This document shows, in pieces, positions 53,795-61,263 of a stretch of DNA of 64,000 nucleotides. The stretch covers positions 1 through 64,000 of the forward strand of contig JAFUWY010000004.1 in NCBI GenBank assembly GCA_017477245.1, read 5' to 3'. Origin of the DNA: Bacteroidales bacterium (lineage in GTDB: Bacteria; Bacteroidota; Bacteroidia; Bacteroidales; UBA932). Both the position numbers and the translations under genes were made by a program. A model generated the notes under the pieces. That model was not told the origin of the DNA. It was given only the letters and a program-made list of their open reading frames with translations, and ran no database searches. Within the stretch, counting starts at the first letter, position 1; each line of letters starts with the position of its first letter.

Positions 53795-53975
53795 TTGTTT
53801 GTCTGTGTGTTTTGTTTTGTCTAAACTGTCCCCTTGCGGGGTCTCTTTTCATCAAGGCGGAGTAGCGGAGAAAAAACCGGTCTCCGACCTTTTCCGCAGC
53901 GCGGCAACTTCCCGTCTCGGTCCTCACGGACACCGGAAGTTTGAAACCGCGGCTGTGCCGTAAAACGGGCAGTAA
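53795..53975 (-). promoter_or_regulatory. Structured leader between rpsI and rpsB
   Basis: A 181-bp gap with four potential hairpins in the minus orientation: ACTTCC/GGAAGT with an inner GGTCC stem (53,907-53,940), CCGC/GCGG (53,894-53,904), a weak terminator-like GGTC/GACC flanked by A and T runs (53,872-53,894), and CCCC-GCAA-GGGG with a GNRA-type loop (53,830-53,841). No TAnnTTTG promoter is seen, so rpsB-tsf are probably reached by read-through from rplM-rpsI and this may be an autoregulatory leader. Confidence 0.45.
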
Positions 53976-54365
53976 CTAACGTTTACTGAACTGGAAGCGG
54001 CGGCGTGCACCCGGCTGACCCGGCTTCTTGCGCTCGACCTCGCGTGCATCGCGGGTGAGGAAACCGGCGGCCTTGAGCGCAGAACGGTAAGCTTCACGGT
54101 CCAGCTCGCTGAGGGCGCGGGCGATACCGAGACGGATGGCTTCAGCCTGACCTTTGATACCACCGCCGATGACGGTGACCTTCACGTCAAACTGACCCTG
54201 CGTAGCGGTAACTTCGAACGGCTGGTTCACGATGTAACGGAGGGACTCGAGTGCGAAATAGGTCTCGAGGGGACGGCCGTTGACCGTGACGTTGCCTGCA
54301 CCGGGAGTGAGATAAACGCGAGCGACGGCTGCTTTACGTCTTCCAAGGGCGTGTGTTTGTTCCAT
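53976..54365 (-). CDS. rpsI: 30S ribosomal protein S9
   Basis: A 129-aa protein starting [18 protein letters not shown] and ending in the conserved [10 protein letters not shown] tail that reaches the ribosomal P site. It lies 9 bp after rplM. Family length and motifs are normal. Confidence 0.98.
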   Translation of the reverse strand: MEQTHALGRRKAAVARVYLTPGAGNVTVNGRPLETYFALESLRYIVNQPFEVTATQGQFDVKVTVIGGGIKGQAEAIRLGIARALSELDREAYRSALKAAGFLTRDAREVERKKPGQPGARRRFQFSKR

Positions 54366-54374
54366 TTGCTCTGT

Positions 54375-54827
54375 TTAAATTTCGTCCAACTTGATAACTT
54401 GAGGGTTCTGGGCCTGGTGCGGATGCTCCGGACCTGCGTAAACGAACAGGTTGCCGAGGAGGTCTGCACCAAGACGGGTCTTGGGGAGCATACCCTTCAC
54501 TGCTCTCCTGACGAGTTCGGCGGGCCGCTTCTCGAGGATCTCACGCGGGGTCGTGAACCGCTGTCCGCCGGGGAATCCGGTGTAGCGGGTGTAGACCCGG
54601 TCGGTCATCTTCTTGCCGCTGAGGGCGACCTTCTCCGCATTGACGACGATGACGTTGTCACCGCAGTCGACGTGCGGGGTGTAACCCGGCTTGGTCTTGC
54701 CACGGAGGACAAGCGCCACGCGGGAAGCGAGACGACCAAGAGCGAGATCAGTCGCGTCAATGACAACCCACTTCTTGTCAACAGTCGCTTTGTTAAGCGA
54801 TACAGTCTTGTAGCTTTGTGTGTCCAC
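54375..54827 (-). CDS. rplM: 50S ribosomal protein L13
   Basis: A 150-aa large-subunit protein with the diagnostic WVVIDATDLALGRLAS, GDNVIVVNAEKVALSG and YTRYTGFPGGQR segments. It heads the rplM-rpsI(-rpsB-tsf) operon, with a consensus promoter upstream. Confidence 0.98.
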   Translation of the reverse strand: MDTQSYKTVSLNKATVDKKWVVIDATDLALGRLASRVALVLRGKTKPGYTPHVDCGDNVIVVNAEKVALSGKKMTDRVYTRYTGFPGGQRFTTPREILEKRPAELVRRAVKGMLPKTRLGADLLGNLFVYAGPEHPHQAQNPQVIKLDEI

Positions 54828-54852
54828 TGTCTTGATCTTTAATTAGTTAATA

Positions 54853-54885
54853 AAAATTGCGATCCCTACACAAAATAGGGACCGC
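54853..54885 (-). terminator. Intrinsic terminator of sdhC overlapping the rplM promoter
   Basis: A 10-bp stem (54,859-54,868 with 54,876-54,885, one G-U pair in RNA) and a 7-nt loop, followed in the minus direction by AATTTTTATT. The final base of the rplM -7 element is the first base of the stem. Transcripts from that promoter would lack most of the 5' arm, so the hairpin should work only on read-through from sdhC. Confidence 0.75.
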
Positions 54886-54916
54886 AAAGGTAGGAATTTT
54901 ATTCTGAAAAAACAAA
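54885..54916 (-). promoter_or_regulatory. Consensus promoter of the rplM operon
   Basis: Minus strand: TTTG (54,913-54,916), 20-nt spacer, TACCTTTG (54,885-54,892), both exact. It begins only 8 bp after the sdhC stop codon. The predicted leader is about 50 nt. Confidence 0.85.
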
Positions 54917-54923
54917 CAGGGCG

Positions 54924-55661
54924 CTACAGGGTGGCACCCCAGCCCCAATGGGCCTGGTAGAACCCGTTGATGGCGGCGGCCAGGAACAGGAACACGATCA
55001 GGGAGGCGACGATCACGCCGATCACCTTGACGCGCTTGAACCAGGTCTTGCCGTTCCAGCCCACGGTCTGGAACATGCTCCAGAAGCCGTGCACGAGGTG
55101 GAGCCAGATGGCGCAGAACCACACCAGGTAGATGGCGAGGACCCACCACTGTCCGAAGGTCGTGACCAGCAGGTAGTAGGGATTGTTCTCGAACGTGCCG
55201 ATGCCGAACATCTCGGGCAGCTGCATCTTGGCCCAGAAGTGGGACAGGTGGAAGGCCAGCAGGCCGAGCACCACGATGCCGAGCACGAACATGTTCTTGG
55301 CGGACCAGGAATCGGTAGCAGCCTTGCTGGACACGGCATAACGCTTCCAGCCGCCGCGGGCCTTGATGTTCTGCCAGGTCAGCCAGCAGCCGTAGAGGAT
55401 GTGGACCAGGAACCCGAGCGCGAGGATCGGGACCATGATGTCGATGACAGGCGTGGACATGAAGTCGCAGCCGAGCTTGAACAGGCCGTCTCCCTTGCTG
55501 AACAGGATCTCGTCATCGGCGACGACGCCGAATTTGCCCGTGAAGGTGTCGATGACGGAGAAGAAATTGATCACGCCGTGAAGCAGGAGGAAAAGGATCA
55601 GGAAGGCTCCACTCACCGCCTGGATGAATTTCTTGCCGATTGAGGAATTGAATATGAACAT
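54924..55661 (-). CDS. sdhC: Succinate dehydrogenase/fumarate reductase cytochrome b subunit (b558 type)
   Basis: A 245-aa membrane anchor with five hydrophobic segments and candidate haem-ligand histidines in LLLHGVIN, LVHILYG, AFHLSHFW and WLHLVHGFW, matching the di-haem b558 family of Bacteroidetes and Bacillus. It would pass electrons between menaquinone and the flavoprotein/iron-sulfur subunits. The genes for those subunits (sdhA, sdhB), which normally follow directly, are absent: the next genes are rplM and rpsI behind a terminator. Confidence 0.92.
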   Translation of the reverse strand: MFIFNSSIGKKFIQAVSGAFLILFLLLHGVINFFSVIDTFTGKFGVVADDEILFSKGDGLFKLGCDFMSTPVIDIMVPILALGFLVHILYGCWLTWQNIKARGGWKRYAVSSKAATDSWSAKNMFVLGIVVLGLLAFHLSHFWAKMQLPEMFGIGTFENNPYYLLVTTFGQWWVLAIYLVWFCAIWLHLVHGFWSMFQTVGWNGKTWFKRVKVIGVIVASLIVFLFLAAAINGFYQAHWGWGATL

Positions 55662-55690
55662 CGCGTTTGGATTTATTCGGGTCTAGACTG

Positions 55691-55698
55691 CAAATATA
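55691..55698 (-). promoter_or_regulatory. -7 element of sdhC
   Basis: TATATTTG on the minus strand, a perfect TAnnTTTG match 29 bp before the ATG. The -33 region has no TTTG at the right distance. Confidence 0.55.
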
Positions 55699-55745
55699 AC
55701 CCGAATCTTGCAAGTTTCATAATTTTCCAATATTTTTGTTTTCGG

Positions 55746-55807
55746 AGATTCCGGGGCATGCCCGGAATGACGTGAACGAACCAGATTCCGGGACGGCCCC
55801 GGAATCT
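55746..55807. repeat. Pair of REP-like palindromes upstream of pyrH
   Basis: AGATTCCGGGG...CCCGGAATGACG (55,746-55,772) and a second palindrome AGATTCCGGG...CCCCGGAATCT (55,783-55,807), 10 bp apart, in the region between divergent sdhC and pyrH. The second ends 20 bp before the pyrH ATG. Confidence 0.88.
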
Positions 55808-55827
55808 CCCGCAAAAGACAAGAGACT

Positions 55828-56526
55828 ATGAGAGTATTGCTGAAACTGAGCGGCGAGAGCCTGGGCGGCCCCGCCGGCAAGGGCATTGACGAGAAATACC
55901 TCGTCCGCTATGCCCGCGAGATCGTCGATGCCGTGAAGGCCGGCCACCAGGTGGCCGTCGTCAACGGAGGCGGCAACATTTTCCGCGGCCTGCAGGGCGT
56001 GGGCAAGGGTTTCGACCGCATCACCGGCGACCGCATGGGGATGCTCGCCACCGTGATCAACTCGCTCGCCATCGCGGGCGCCATCCGCAGCCTCGGCGTC
56101 GAGGCCGAGGTCTTCACCGCCACCCCGATGCAGCCCGTCGCCCATTATTATAGGAGGGAGGATGCCGTGGCCCTGCTCGAGCGGGGCGGCGTGGCGCTGA
56201 TCGCCGGCGGCACCGGCAACCCCTTCTTCACCACCGACAGCGGCGCCGCGCTGCGCGCCCTGGAGATCGGCGCGGACGCGCTCCTCAAGGGCACCCGCGT
56301 GGACGGCGTCTACACCGCCGACCCCGAGAAGGATCCCACGGCCACGCGCTACGAGGAGCTCACCTTCTCCAAGGCCCTCGCCGACCGCCTCAAGGTGATG
56401 GACGCCACCGCCTTCGCCCTCTGCGAGCAGGGCCCCGTGCCGATCATCGTCTTCAACGTCGAGCAGGACGGCAACCTCGCCCGGCTCCTGGACGGCGAGA
56501 AGATCGGGACCGTCGTGCATGCCTGA
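55828..56526 (+). CDS. pyrH: UMP kinase
   Basis: A 232-aa amino-acid-kinase-fold enzyme converting UMP and ATP to UDP and ADP. It shows LKLSGESL, VVNGGGNIFRG, GTGNPFFTTDSGAALRALE and the C-terminal VPIIVFN segment, all typical of bacterial PyrH. It is followed by frr, a common arrangement, with a REP-like palindrome starting at its stop codon. Confidence 0.97.
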   Translation: MRVLLKLSGESLGGPAGKGIDEKYLVRYAREIVDAVKAGHQVAVVNGGGNIFRGLQGVGKGFDRITGDRMGMLATVINSLAIAGAIRSLGVEAEVFTATPMQPVAHYYRREDAVALLERGGVALIAGGTGNPFFTTDSGAALRALEIGADALLKGTRVDGVYTADPEKDPTATRYEELTFSKALADRLKVMDATAFALCEQGPVPIIVFNVEQDGNLARLLDGEKIGTVVHA

Positions 56527-56553
56527 GATTCCGGGTCAAGCCCGGAATGACGG
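56526..56553. repeat. REP-like palindrome between pyrH and frr
   Basis: AGATTCCGGG-TCAAG-CCCGGAATGACGG, the same sequence as the copy between rpsB and tsf. Its first base is the last base of the pyrH stop codon. Confidence 0.9.
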
Positions 56554-56583
56554 ATAAAAGGTAATAATACAAAAACTGATAAT

Positions 56584-57153
56584 ATGTTAACTGACAGAGC
56601 CAAGGAAATCCTGGACCAGACCGGGTCCAAGATGCAGGAAGCCCTCAACTTCCTCGAAGAAGACCTCAAGACCTACCGCGTCGGCAAGGCCAACCCCGCC
56701 ATCTTCAACGGCGTGACCATCGACTACTACGGCACACCCACCCCGCTGCACCAGGTGGCGTCCATCTCCGCCCCGGACGTCAAGACCCTCGCCCTGCAGC
56801 CCTGGGAGCGCAACCTCATCCCCAAGATCGAGAAGGCGATCATCGACGCCAACCTCGGCCTCACCCCGCAGAACAACGGCGAGGTCATCCGCTGCACCGT
56901 CCCGGCCCTGACCGAGGAGCGCCGCAAGGACCTGATCAAGAAAGCCAAGAACGCCGGCGAGAGCGCCAAGGTCGTGGTGCGCAACGCCCGCCGCGACGGC
57001 ATCGAACTCCTCAAGAAGGCCCAGAAGAACGAAGGCATGTCCGAGGATACCGAGAAAGAAGCCGAAGCCGAAGTCCAGAAGGTCACCGACAAGAACGTCA
57101 AGCGCGTCGACGAGATCGTCGCCGCCAAGGAGAAGGAGATCATGACGGTATAG
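56584..57153 (+). CDS. frr: Ribosome recycling factor
   Basis: A 189-aa protein with the RRF blocks YRVGKANPAIFNGVTIDYYG, PWERNLIPKIEKAI and LTEERRKDLIKKAK. With EF-G it splits post-termination ribosomes. It ends 12 bp from the convergent lpxK gene. Confidence 0.98.
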   Translation: MLTDRAKEILDQTGSKMQEALNFLEEDLKTYRVGKANPAIFNGVTIDYYGTPTPLHQVASISAPDVKTLALQPWERNLIPKIEKAIIDANLGLTPQNNGEVIRCTVPALTEERRKDLIKKAKNAGESAKVVVRNARRDGIELLKKAQKNEGMSEDTEKEAEAEVQKVTDKNVKRVDEIVAAKEKEIMTV

Positions 57154-57165
57154 CCGCCTCTCCCC

Positions 57166-58290
57166 TTACATATTGACGATGAAGTCCTTGAAGATTTCCT
57201 GTTCCTCCGGGGACAGGAAATCTGTCGTTATGGGCACGTAGAAGAGCCGTTCGCGCAGGCTCTCGGGCATCCCGCTGTAGTCCAGCAGCCGCTGGGCGTC
57301 CTTCTCCGTGGTGGCGACGGCCAGCGTGGGGTTCTTGTCCACGAGCTCCTGCAGCTTGTTGATGTCCTTCCACGTGTAGCGGTGGTGGTCCGGGAAGGCG
57401 AAGCGCTTGACGATCTTATATGTGTCGCTGAGGTACGCGCGCAGCGGAGCGTCATCGGCGATGCCGCTGAGCAGCGCGACCTTCTTGGCGTAGGAGAAGC
57501 GGGGCTCCGAGGTGGAGTACACGCCCTGGATGGCGCCGTAGCGGACCGTCGTGAAGAGGATGAGCAGCTGGCGGCCGTTCGGGGCCGTGGCCGTGCAGGC
57601 GGACGGGAGGAAATTGGTGAAGCCCATCTCCTCGACGAACTTGACCTTGGCCATGTGGTCCATCTCCGCGGGACACTTGGTCACGATGACCACGTCCGCG
57701 TCGTAGATGCGCTCCGGCAGGTCGCGCAGGCGGCCCAGGGGCAGGAGCATGTCCTTGTGGACCGGACGGTTCCAGTTGACCAGCACGACGTTGCGCGTGG
57801 CCTTGAAACGGCGGTACTGGTAGGCGTCGTCGAGCACGATGTACTCCGCCGCCGGGAAGTCGCGGTTCCAGCACTTCTTGGCGTATTTGCGCCCGGAGAG
57901 CTTCTCGGGATGGACCAGCAGGTCGCAGCCCTCCACGCGGTCCTCGTCCACGGCCACGGTCACGTCCGGGAACTTCTTCTTGATCTGGAGCGGCTCGTCG
58001 CCGAACATCTCGGCGCTGCCGGCGGCGATCACCTGCTGGAAGCCGGTGCTGTCGCGCTTGTAGCCGCGGGACAGCACGGCGATGCTGCGGCCGCCCCACT
58101 CCTCGCTCTCGCGCAGCATGCGCAGGACCATCTCGACGTGCGGGGTCTTGCCGGTGCCGCCCACGGTCACGTTGCCGATGCAGAGCGTCGGCACCTCGGC
58201 GCCGGCGGCCTTCCGCCCGGGGCGCTTGTAATAGCTGTCACGCAGTTTGAGCGACAGGTAATACGGGAAGAGCAGGAACTTGTCAATCAT
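57166..58290 (-). CDS. lpxK: Tetraacyldisaccharide 4'-kinase (lipid A biosynthesis)
   Basis: A 374-aa inner-membrane kinase phosphorylating the 4' position of the lipid A precursor. It shows the Walker A motif GNVTVGGTGKTP, a SRGYKR segment and LDDAYQYRRF, which replaces the more usual LDDGFQHR. A hydrophobic N-terminal helix fits membrane attachment. The start overlaps the dusB stop by 8 bp, so the two genes are co-transcribed. Confidence 0.95.
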   Translation of the reverse strand: MIDKFLLFPYYLSLKLRDSYYKRPGRKAAGAEVPTLCIGNVTVGGTGKTPHVEMVLRMLRESEEWGGRSIAVLSRGYKRDSTGFQQVIAAGSAEMFGDEPLQIKKKFPDVTVAVDEDRVEGCDLLVHPEKLSGRKYAKKCWNRDFPAAEYIVLDDAYQYRRFKATRNVVLVNWNRPVHKDMLLPLGRLRDLPERIYDADVVIVTKCPAEMDHMAKVKFVEEMGFTNFLPSACTATAPNGRQLLILFTTVRYGAIQGVYSTSEPRFSYAKKVALLSGIADDAPLRAYLSDTYKIVKRFAFPDHHRYTWKDINKLQELVDKNPTLAVATTEKDAQRLLDYSGMPESLRERLFYVPITTDFLSPEEQEIFKDFIVNM

Positions 58291-59278
58291 ATCGCTTTTC
58301 TATTGAATCCAGTATCTCGTGCAGTTCGGCCACGTCCAGGGTCGTGACCATCCGCATGCGGGTCTCCTTGAAGTCCGGCAGGCCCTTGAAGTAGCAGGAC
58401 AGGTGGCGGCGCATCTCGTAGATGCCGCGGGGCTCGCCCTTCAGCGCGAGCGACAGGGCGAGGTGGCGGCGCGCCAGGGCCACCTTCTCCGAGACCGACA
58501 GCGGGGGCATGGGTTCGCCGTGCTCCAGGAAATACTTGATCTCCCGGAAGATCCAGGGATGGCCGAAGGTCGCGCGTCCGATCATGATGCCGTCCACGCC
58601 GTAACGCTCGAAGGCCTCGCGGGCGGAGGGACCGTCGGTGATGTCGCCGTTGCCGATGATGGGGATGTGCATGCGGGGATTGGCCTTGACGGCGCCGATC
58701 AGCGTCCAGTCGGCGCTGCCCCTGTACAGCTGGCAGCGGGTGCGGCCGTGGATCGTGAGGGCCTGGATGCCTGCGTCCTGCAGGCGCTCGGCCAGCTCGA
58801 CGATGATCTTGGAGTCGTCGTCCCAGCCCAGGCGGGTCTTGACCGTGACGGGCTTGTCCACCGCCTCCACCACGGCCTTGGTGATGGCCACCATCTTGTC
58901 CGGCTCGCGCATCATGCCGGAGCCGGCGCCGCGCCCGGCGATCTTGCTGACCGGGCAGCCGAAATTGATGTCGATGATGTCGGCGCCGTGGCCGCCCGCC
59001 AGTTCGGCGGCACGCTCCGCCATCCTGGCGGCCTCGACCATGGCGTCGGGGTGCTGGCCGTAGATCTGGACGCCGATGGGCGCCTCCTCGTCGGAGGTGC
59101 GCATCTTGGCGATGGTCTTGGGCACGTCGCGGACGAGGCCGTCGGAGTTGACGAACTCCGTGTAGACCATGTCCGCACCCTGCTCGCGGCAGAGCACGCG
59201 GAAGGAGGCGTCCGTGACGTCCTCCATCGGCGCGAGCAGCAGCGGGCGCTCGCCCAGGTCCAGGCTTCCGATCTTCAT
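58283..59278 (-). CDS. dusB: tRNA-dihydrouridine synthase
   Basis: A 331-aa FMN enzyme reducing uridines in the tRNA D-loop. Visible are LLAPMEDVTDASFR (FMN binding), the catalytic Cys108 in INFGCPVSKI, the VTVKTRLGW and LTIHGRTR blocks and GNGDITDG. The start is the ATG at 59,278: the upstream in-frame codon at 59,287 is TTG and lies inside the -7 element. DusB assignment over other Dus families rests on overall pattern. Confidence 0.93.
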   Translation of the reverse strand: MKIGSLDLGERPLLLAPMEDVTDASFRVLCREQGADMVYTEFVNSDGLVRDVPKTIAKMRTSDEEAPIGVQIYGQHPDAMVEAARMAERAAELAGGHGADIIDINFGCPVSKIAGRGAGSGMMREPDKMVAITKAVVEAVDKPVTVKTRLGWDDDSKIIVELAERLQDAGIQALTIHGRTRCQLYRGSADWTLIGAVKANPRMHIPIIGNGDITDGPSAREAFERYGVDGIMIGRATFGHPWIFREIKYFLEHGEPMPPLSVSEKVALARRHLALSLALKGEPRGIYEMRRHLSCYFKGLPDFKETRMRMVTTLDVAELHEILDSIEKRYD

Positions 59279-59284
59279 AATGTG

Positions 59285-59305
59285 CAAAAATAATAATTAT
59301 ATTTG
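59285..59305. promoter_or_regulatory. Back-to-back -7 elements for dusB and the aminopeptidase gene
   Basis: Minus-strand TATTTTTG (59,285-59,292) and plus-strand TATATTTG (59,298-59,305), both exact matches and only 5 bp apart. dusB would have a near-leaderless mRNA; the aminopeptidase leader would be about 55 nt. The two promoters cannot easily be occupied at the same time. Confidence 0.65.
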
Positions 59306-59309
59306 TAAA

Positions 59310-59338
59310 GATTCGCCGGTCAGGCCGGCGAATGACGG
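59310..59338. repeat. REP-like palindrome in the aminopeptidase leader
   Basis: GATTCGCCGG-TCAGG-CCGGCGAATGACGG, a GCCGG-stem copy. It begins almost exactly at the predicted transcription start, so the mRNA would open with a stable hairpin 28 nt before the ATG. Confidence 0.88.
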
Positions 59339-59365
59339 ACAGACAAAGGCAGAAACGGACAGACG

Positions 59366-61120
59366 ATGGCAGAAAGAATCGAAATGCTGCGCGCCCTGAT
59401 GCGCGCCAAGGGCTGGGACGCCGTGGTCGTCACCGGCTCGGACCCCCACTGCAGCGAGTACCCCGCCGAGCGGTGGAAACAGGTGGAATGGCTCTCCGGC
59501 TTCACCGGCGAGGCGGGCGACCTCGTGGTCACCCTCGACCACGCCGGGCTCTGGACCGACACGCGCTACTTCATCCAGGCGGAGCAGCAGCTGGCGGGCA
59601 CCGGCATCGCGCTCCACAAGATGCGCGTGCCGGAGCAGGTCCCCATCCCGCAGTGGCTCCACGAACAGTTCGGCGACGAAGGGCTCATCGCCGTGGACGG
59701 CCTGAGCATGGGCGCCGGCTTCGCGCAGGCGCTCCCCGGCACCGTCATCAGCGTGCCCGACCTGCTGGGCCGCCTCTGGGAGGACCGCCCGGGCGTGCCG
59801 CAGACACCCGTCTACACGGCCGACCCCGGCGAGAGCCGCTCCGCCAAACTGGCCTGGCTCCGGCAGTTCCTGCAGGAGCAGGGCTGCGAGGGGATCCTGC
59901 TCACCGCCCTGGACGAGATCGCGTGGACGCTCAATGTCCGCGCATCCGACATCGAATACAATCCGCTGGTGATCAGCTACCTGCTGGTCACGCGTGAGGA
60001 GGCGTCCTGGTACGTCCTCAAGGAGCGGGTCGAGGACCCGCAGACCGAGGCGACCTTCAGCATCCTCAAGTCCGACGGCATCCGGCTGCTCTCCTACGAG
60101 GATATCTACTACCTGCCGTCCGAGTTCCAGGGCCGGCTCTTCGTGGACGCGGAGACCCTCAACTTCCACCTCTACAACAACCTCGTCGCCGCCGGGATCC
60201 CCCTGGAGGAAGGCACCAGCCCCGTGCAGCTGCGCAAGGCCGTCAAGAATGAGCACGAGATCGCGGGGATGCGCGAGGCGCACCTGCGGGACGGCCTCGC
60301 GATGGAGCGCTTCCTCTACTGGCTGGACCGGTCCGTGGCCGCCGGCCGCGAGATCACCGAGTGGGACGCCGCCGTCAAGCTCGGCCAGCTCCGCGCCGAC
60401 CAGAACGGCTACCTCGGAGACAGTTTCGCCACCATCTCCGCCTACGGTCCCGGGGCGGCGCTCCCGCACTACATCACCCCGCACCGCTACGCCCCGGTGA
60501 TCCGCGACAGCGGATTCTACCTCTGCGACTCCGGCGGGCAGTACACCTGCGGCACCACCGACATCACCCGCACGGTGCCGATGGGCAGCTGCACCGCGCT
60601 GGAACGCGAGGACTACACGCTTGTGCTCAAGGGCCACATCGACCTGGCCATGGCCGTATTTCCCGAAGGGACGCCCGGCTGCCGGCTCGACGTGCTCGCC
60701 CGTGCGCCGCTCTGGCAGAGCAAGCGCAACTTCGGCCACGGCACGGGCCACGGCGTGGGCTGGCTGCTCGGCGTACACGAGGGGCCGCAGGACATCCGGC
60801 AGAACCTCAACCCCACGCCTCTGATGCCGGGGATGATCACCTCGGACGAGCCGGGGATCTATCGCGAGGGCAGGCACGGCGTGCGCCACGAGAATCTGTT
60901 GCTGTGCGTGCCGGCCGGAGAGACGGAATTCGGCCGCTGGCTCGCCTTCGAGCCCCTGACCCTCTGCCACTTCGACACGGAGCCCATCGAGCTCGGCCTG
61001 CTCGACCGGAGCGAGATCCGGTGGCTCAACGACTACAACGAGCACGTCTACCGCACCCTCTCCCCGCTTCTGCCGCCGGAGATTTCCGCGTGGCTGCGCG
61101 AGCGCACCCTGCCGGTCTGA
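59366..61120 (+). CDS. Xaa-Pro aminopeptidase (M24B)
   Basis: A 584-aa metallopeptidase that removes N-terminal residues before proline. It has two creatinase-like N-terminal domains (about 1-290) and the pita-bread catalytic domain with the five metal ligands in CDSGGQY (Asp), TTDITR (Asp), GHGTGHGVG (His), SDEPGIY (Glu) and RHENLLL (Glu), and a C-terminal extension. No signal peptide is evident, so it is cytoplasmic. Length fits the longer eukaryote-like aminopeptidase P type. Confidence 0.94.
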   Translation: MAERIEMLRALMRAKGWDAVVVTGSDPHCSEYPAERWKQVEWLSGFTGEAGDLVVTLDHAGLWTDTRYFIQAEQQLAGTGIALHKMRVPEQVPIPQWLHEQFGDEGLIAVDGLSMGAGFAQALPGTVISVPDLLGRLWEDRPGVPQTPVYTADPGESRSAKLAWLRQFLQEQGCEGILLTALDEIAWTLNVRASDIEYNPLVISYLLVTREEASWYVLKERVEDPQTEATFSILKSDGIRLLSYEDIYYLPSEFQGRLFVDAETLNFHLYNNLVAAGIPLEEGTSPVQLRKAVKNEHEIAGMREAHLRDGLAMERFLYWLDRSVAAGREITEWDAAVKLGQLRADQNGYLGDSFATISAYGPGAALPHYITPHRYAPVIRDSGFYLCDSGGQYTCGTTDITRTVPMGSCTALEREDYTLVLKGHIDLAMAVFPEGTPGCRLDVLARAPLWQSKRNFGHGTGHGVGWLLGVHEGPQDIRQNLNPTPLMPGMITSDEPGIYREGRHGVRHENLLLCVPAGETEFGRWLAFEPLTLCHFDTEPIELGLLDRSEIRWLNDYNEHVYRTLSPLLPPEISAWLRERTLPV

Positions 61121-61256
61121 TTACTTTTTCTTCCGCAGATAGCGGATGGCCATCATCGTGAGGTCGTCGCTCTGCTCGGCGCCGTCCGCGAAGCGGCGCA
61201 CCGCATCCGTCATCCCGTCCAGGAGGCTCCGGGCATCCCGGAAGCCGGAATTCTTA
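61121..61256 (-). pseudogene. C-terminal remnant of a SpoIIE/PP2C-type serine phosphatase
   Basis: Reading the minus strand to the stop at 61,121-61,123 gives about 44 residues including LLDGMTDAVRRFADGAEQ and SDDLTMMAIRYLRKKK. This closely resembles the extreme C-terminus of SpoIIE-family PP2C phosphatases (the conserved AEQSDDLT metal-binding end). The rest of the gene is missing: just upstream the sequence becomes AT-rich and the DUF4919 gene ends at 61,264. The fragment has no start codon of its own and marks the left edge of the accessory region. It directly abuts the aminopeptidase stop codon. Confidence 0.72.
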
Positions 61257-61263
61257 TACGATA

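Noticed and set aside
54853-54892. The hairpin before rplM as an L13-responsive attenuator
   Set aside because: The rplM -7 element overlaps the 5' arm, so transcripts from that promoter would not contain the complete hairpin. It fits better as the sdhC terminator, although a more upstream start would revive the idea.
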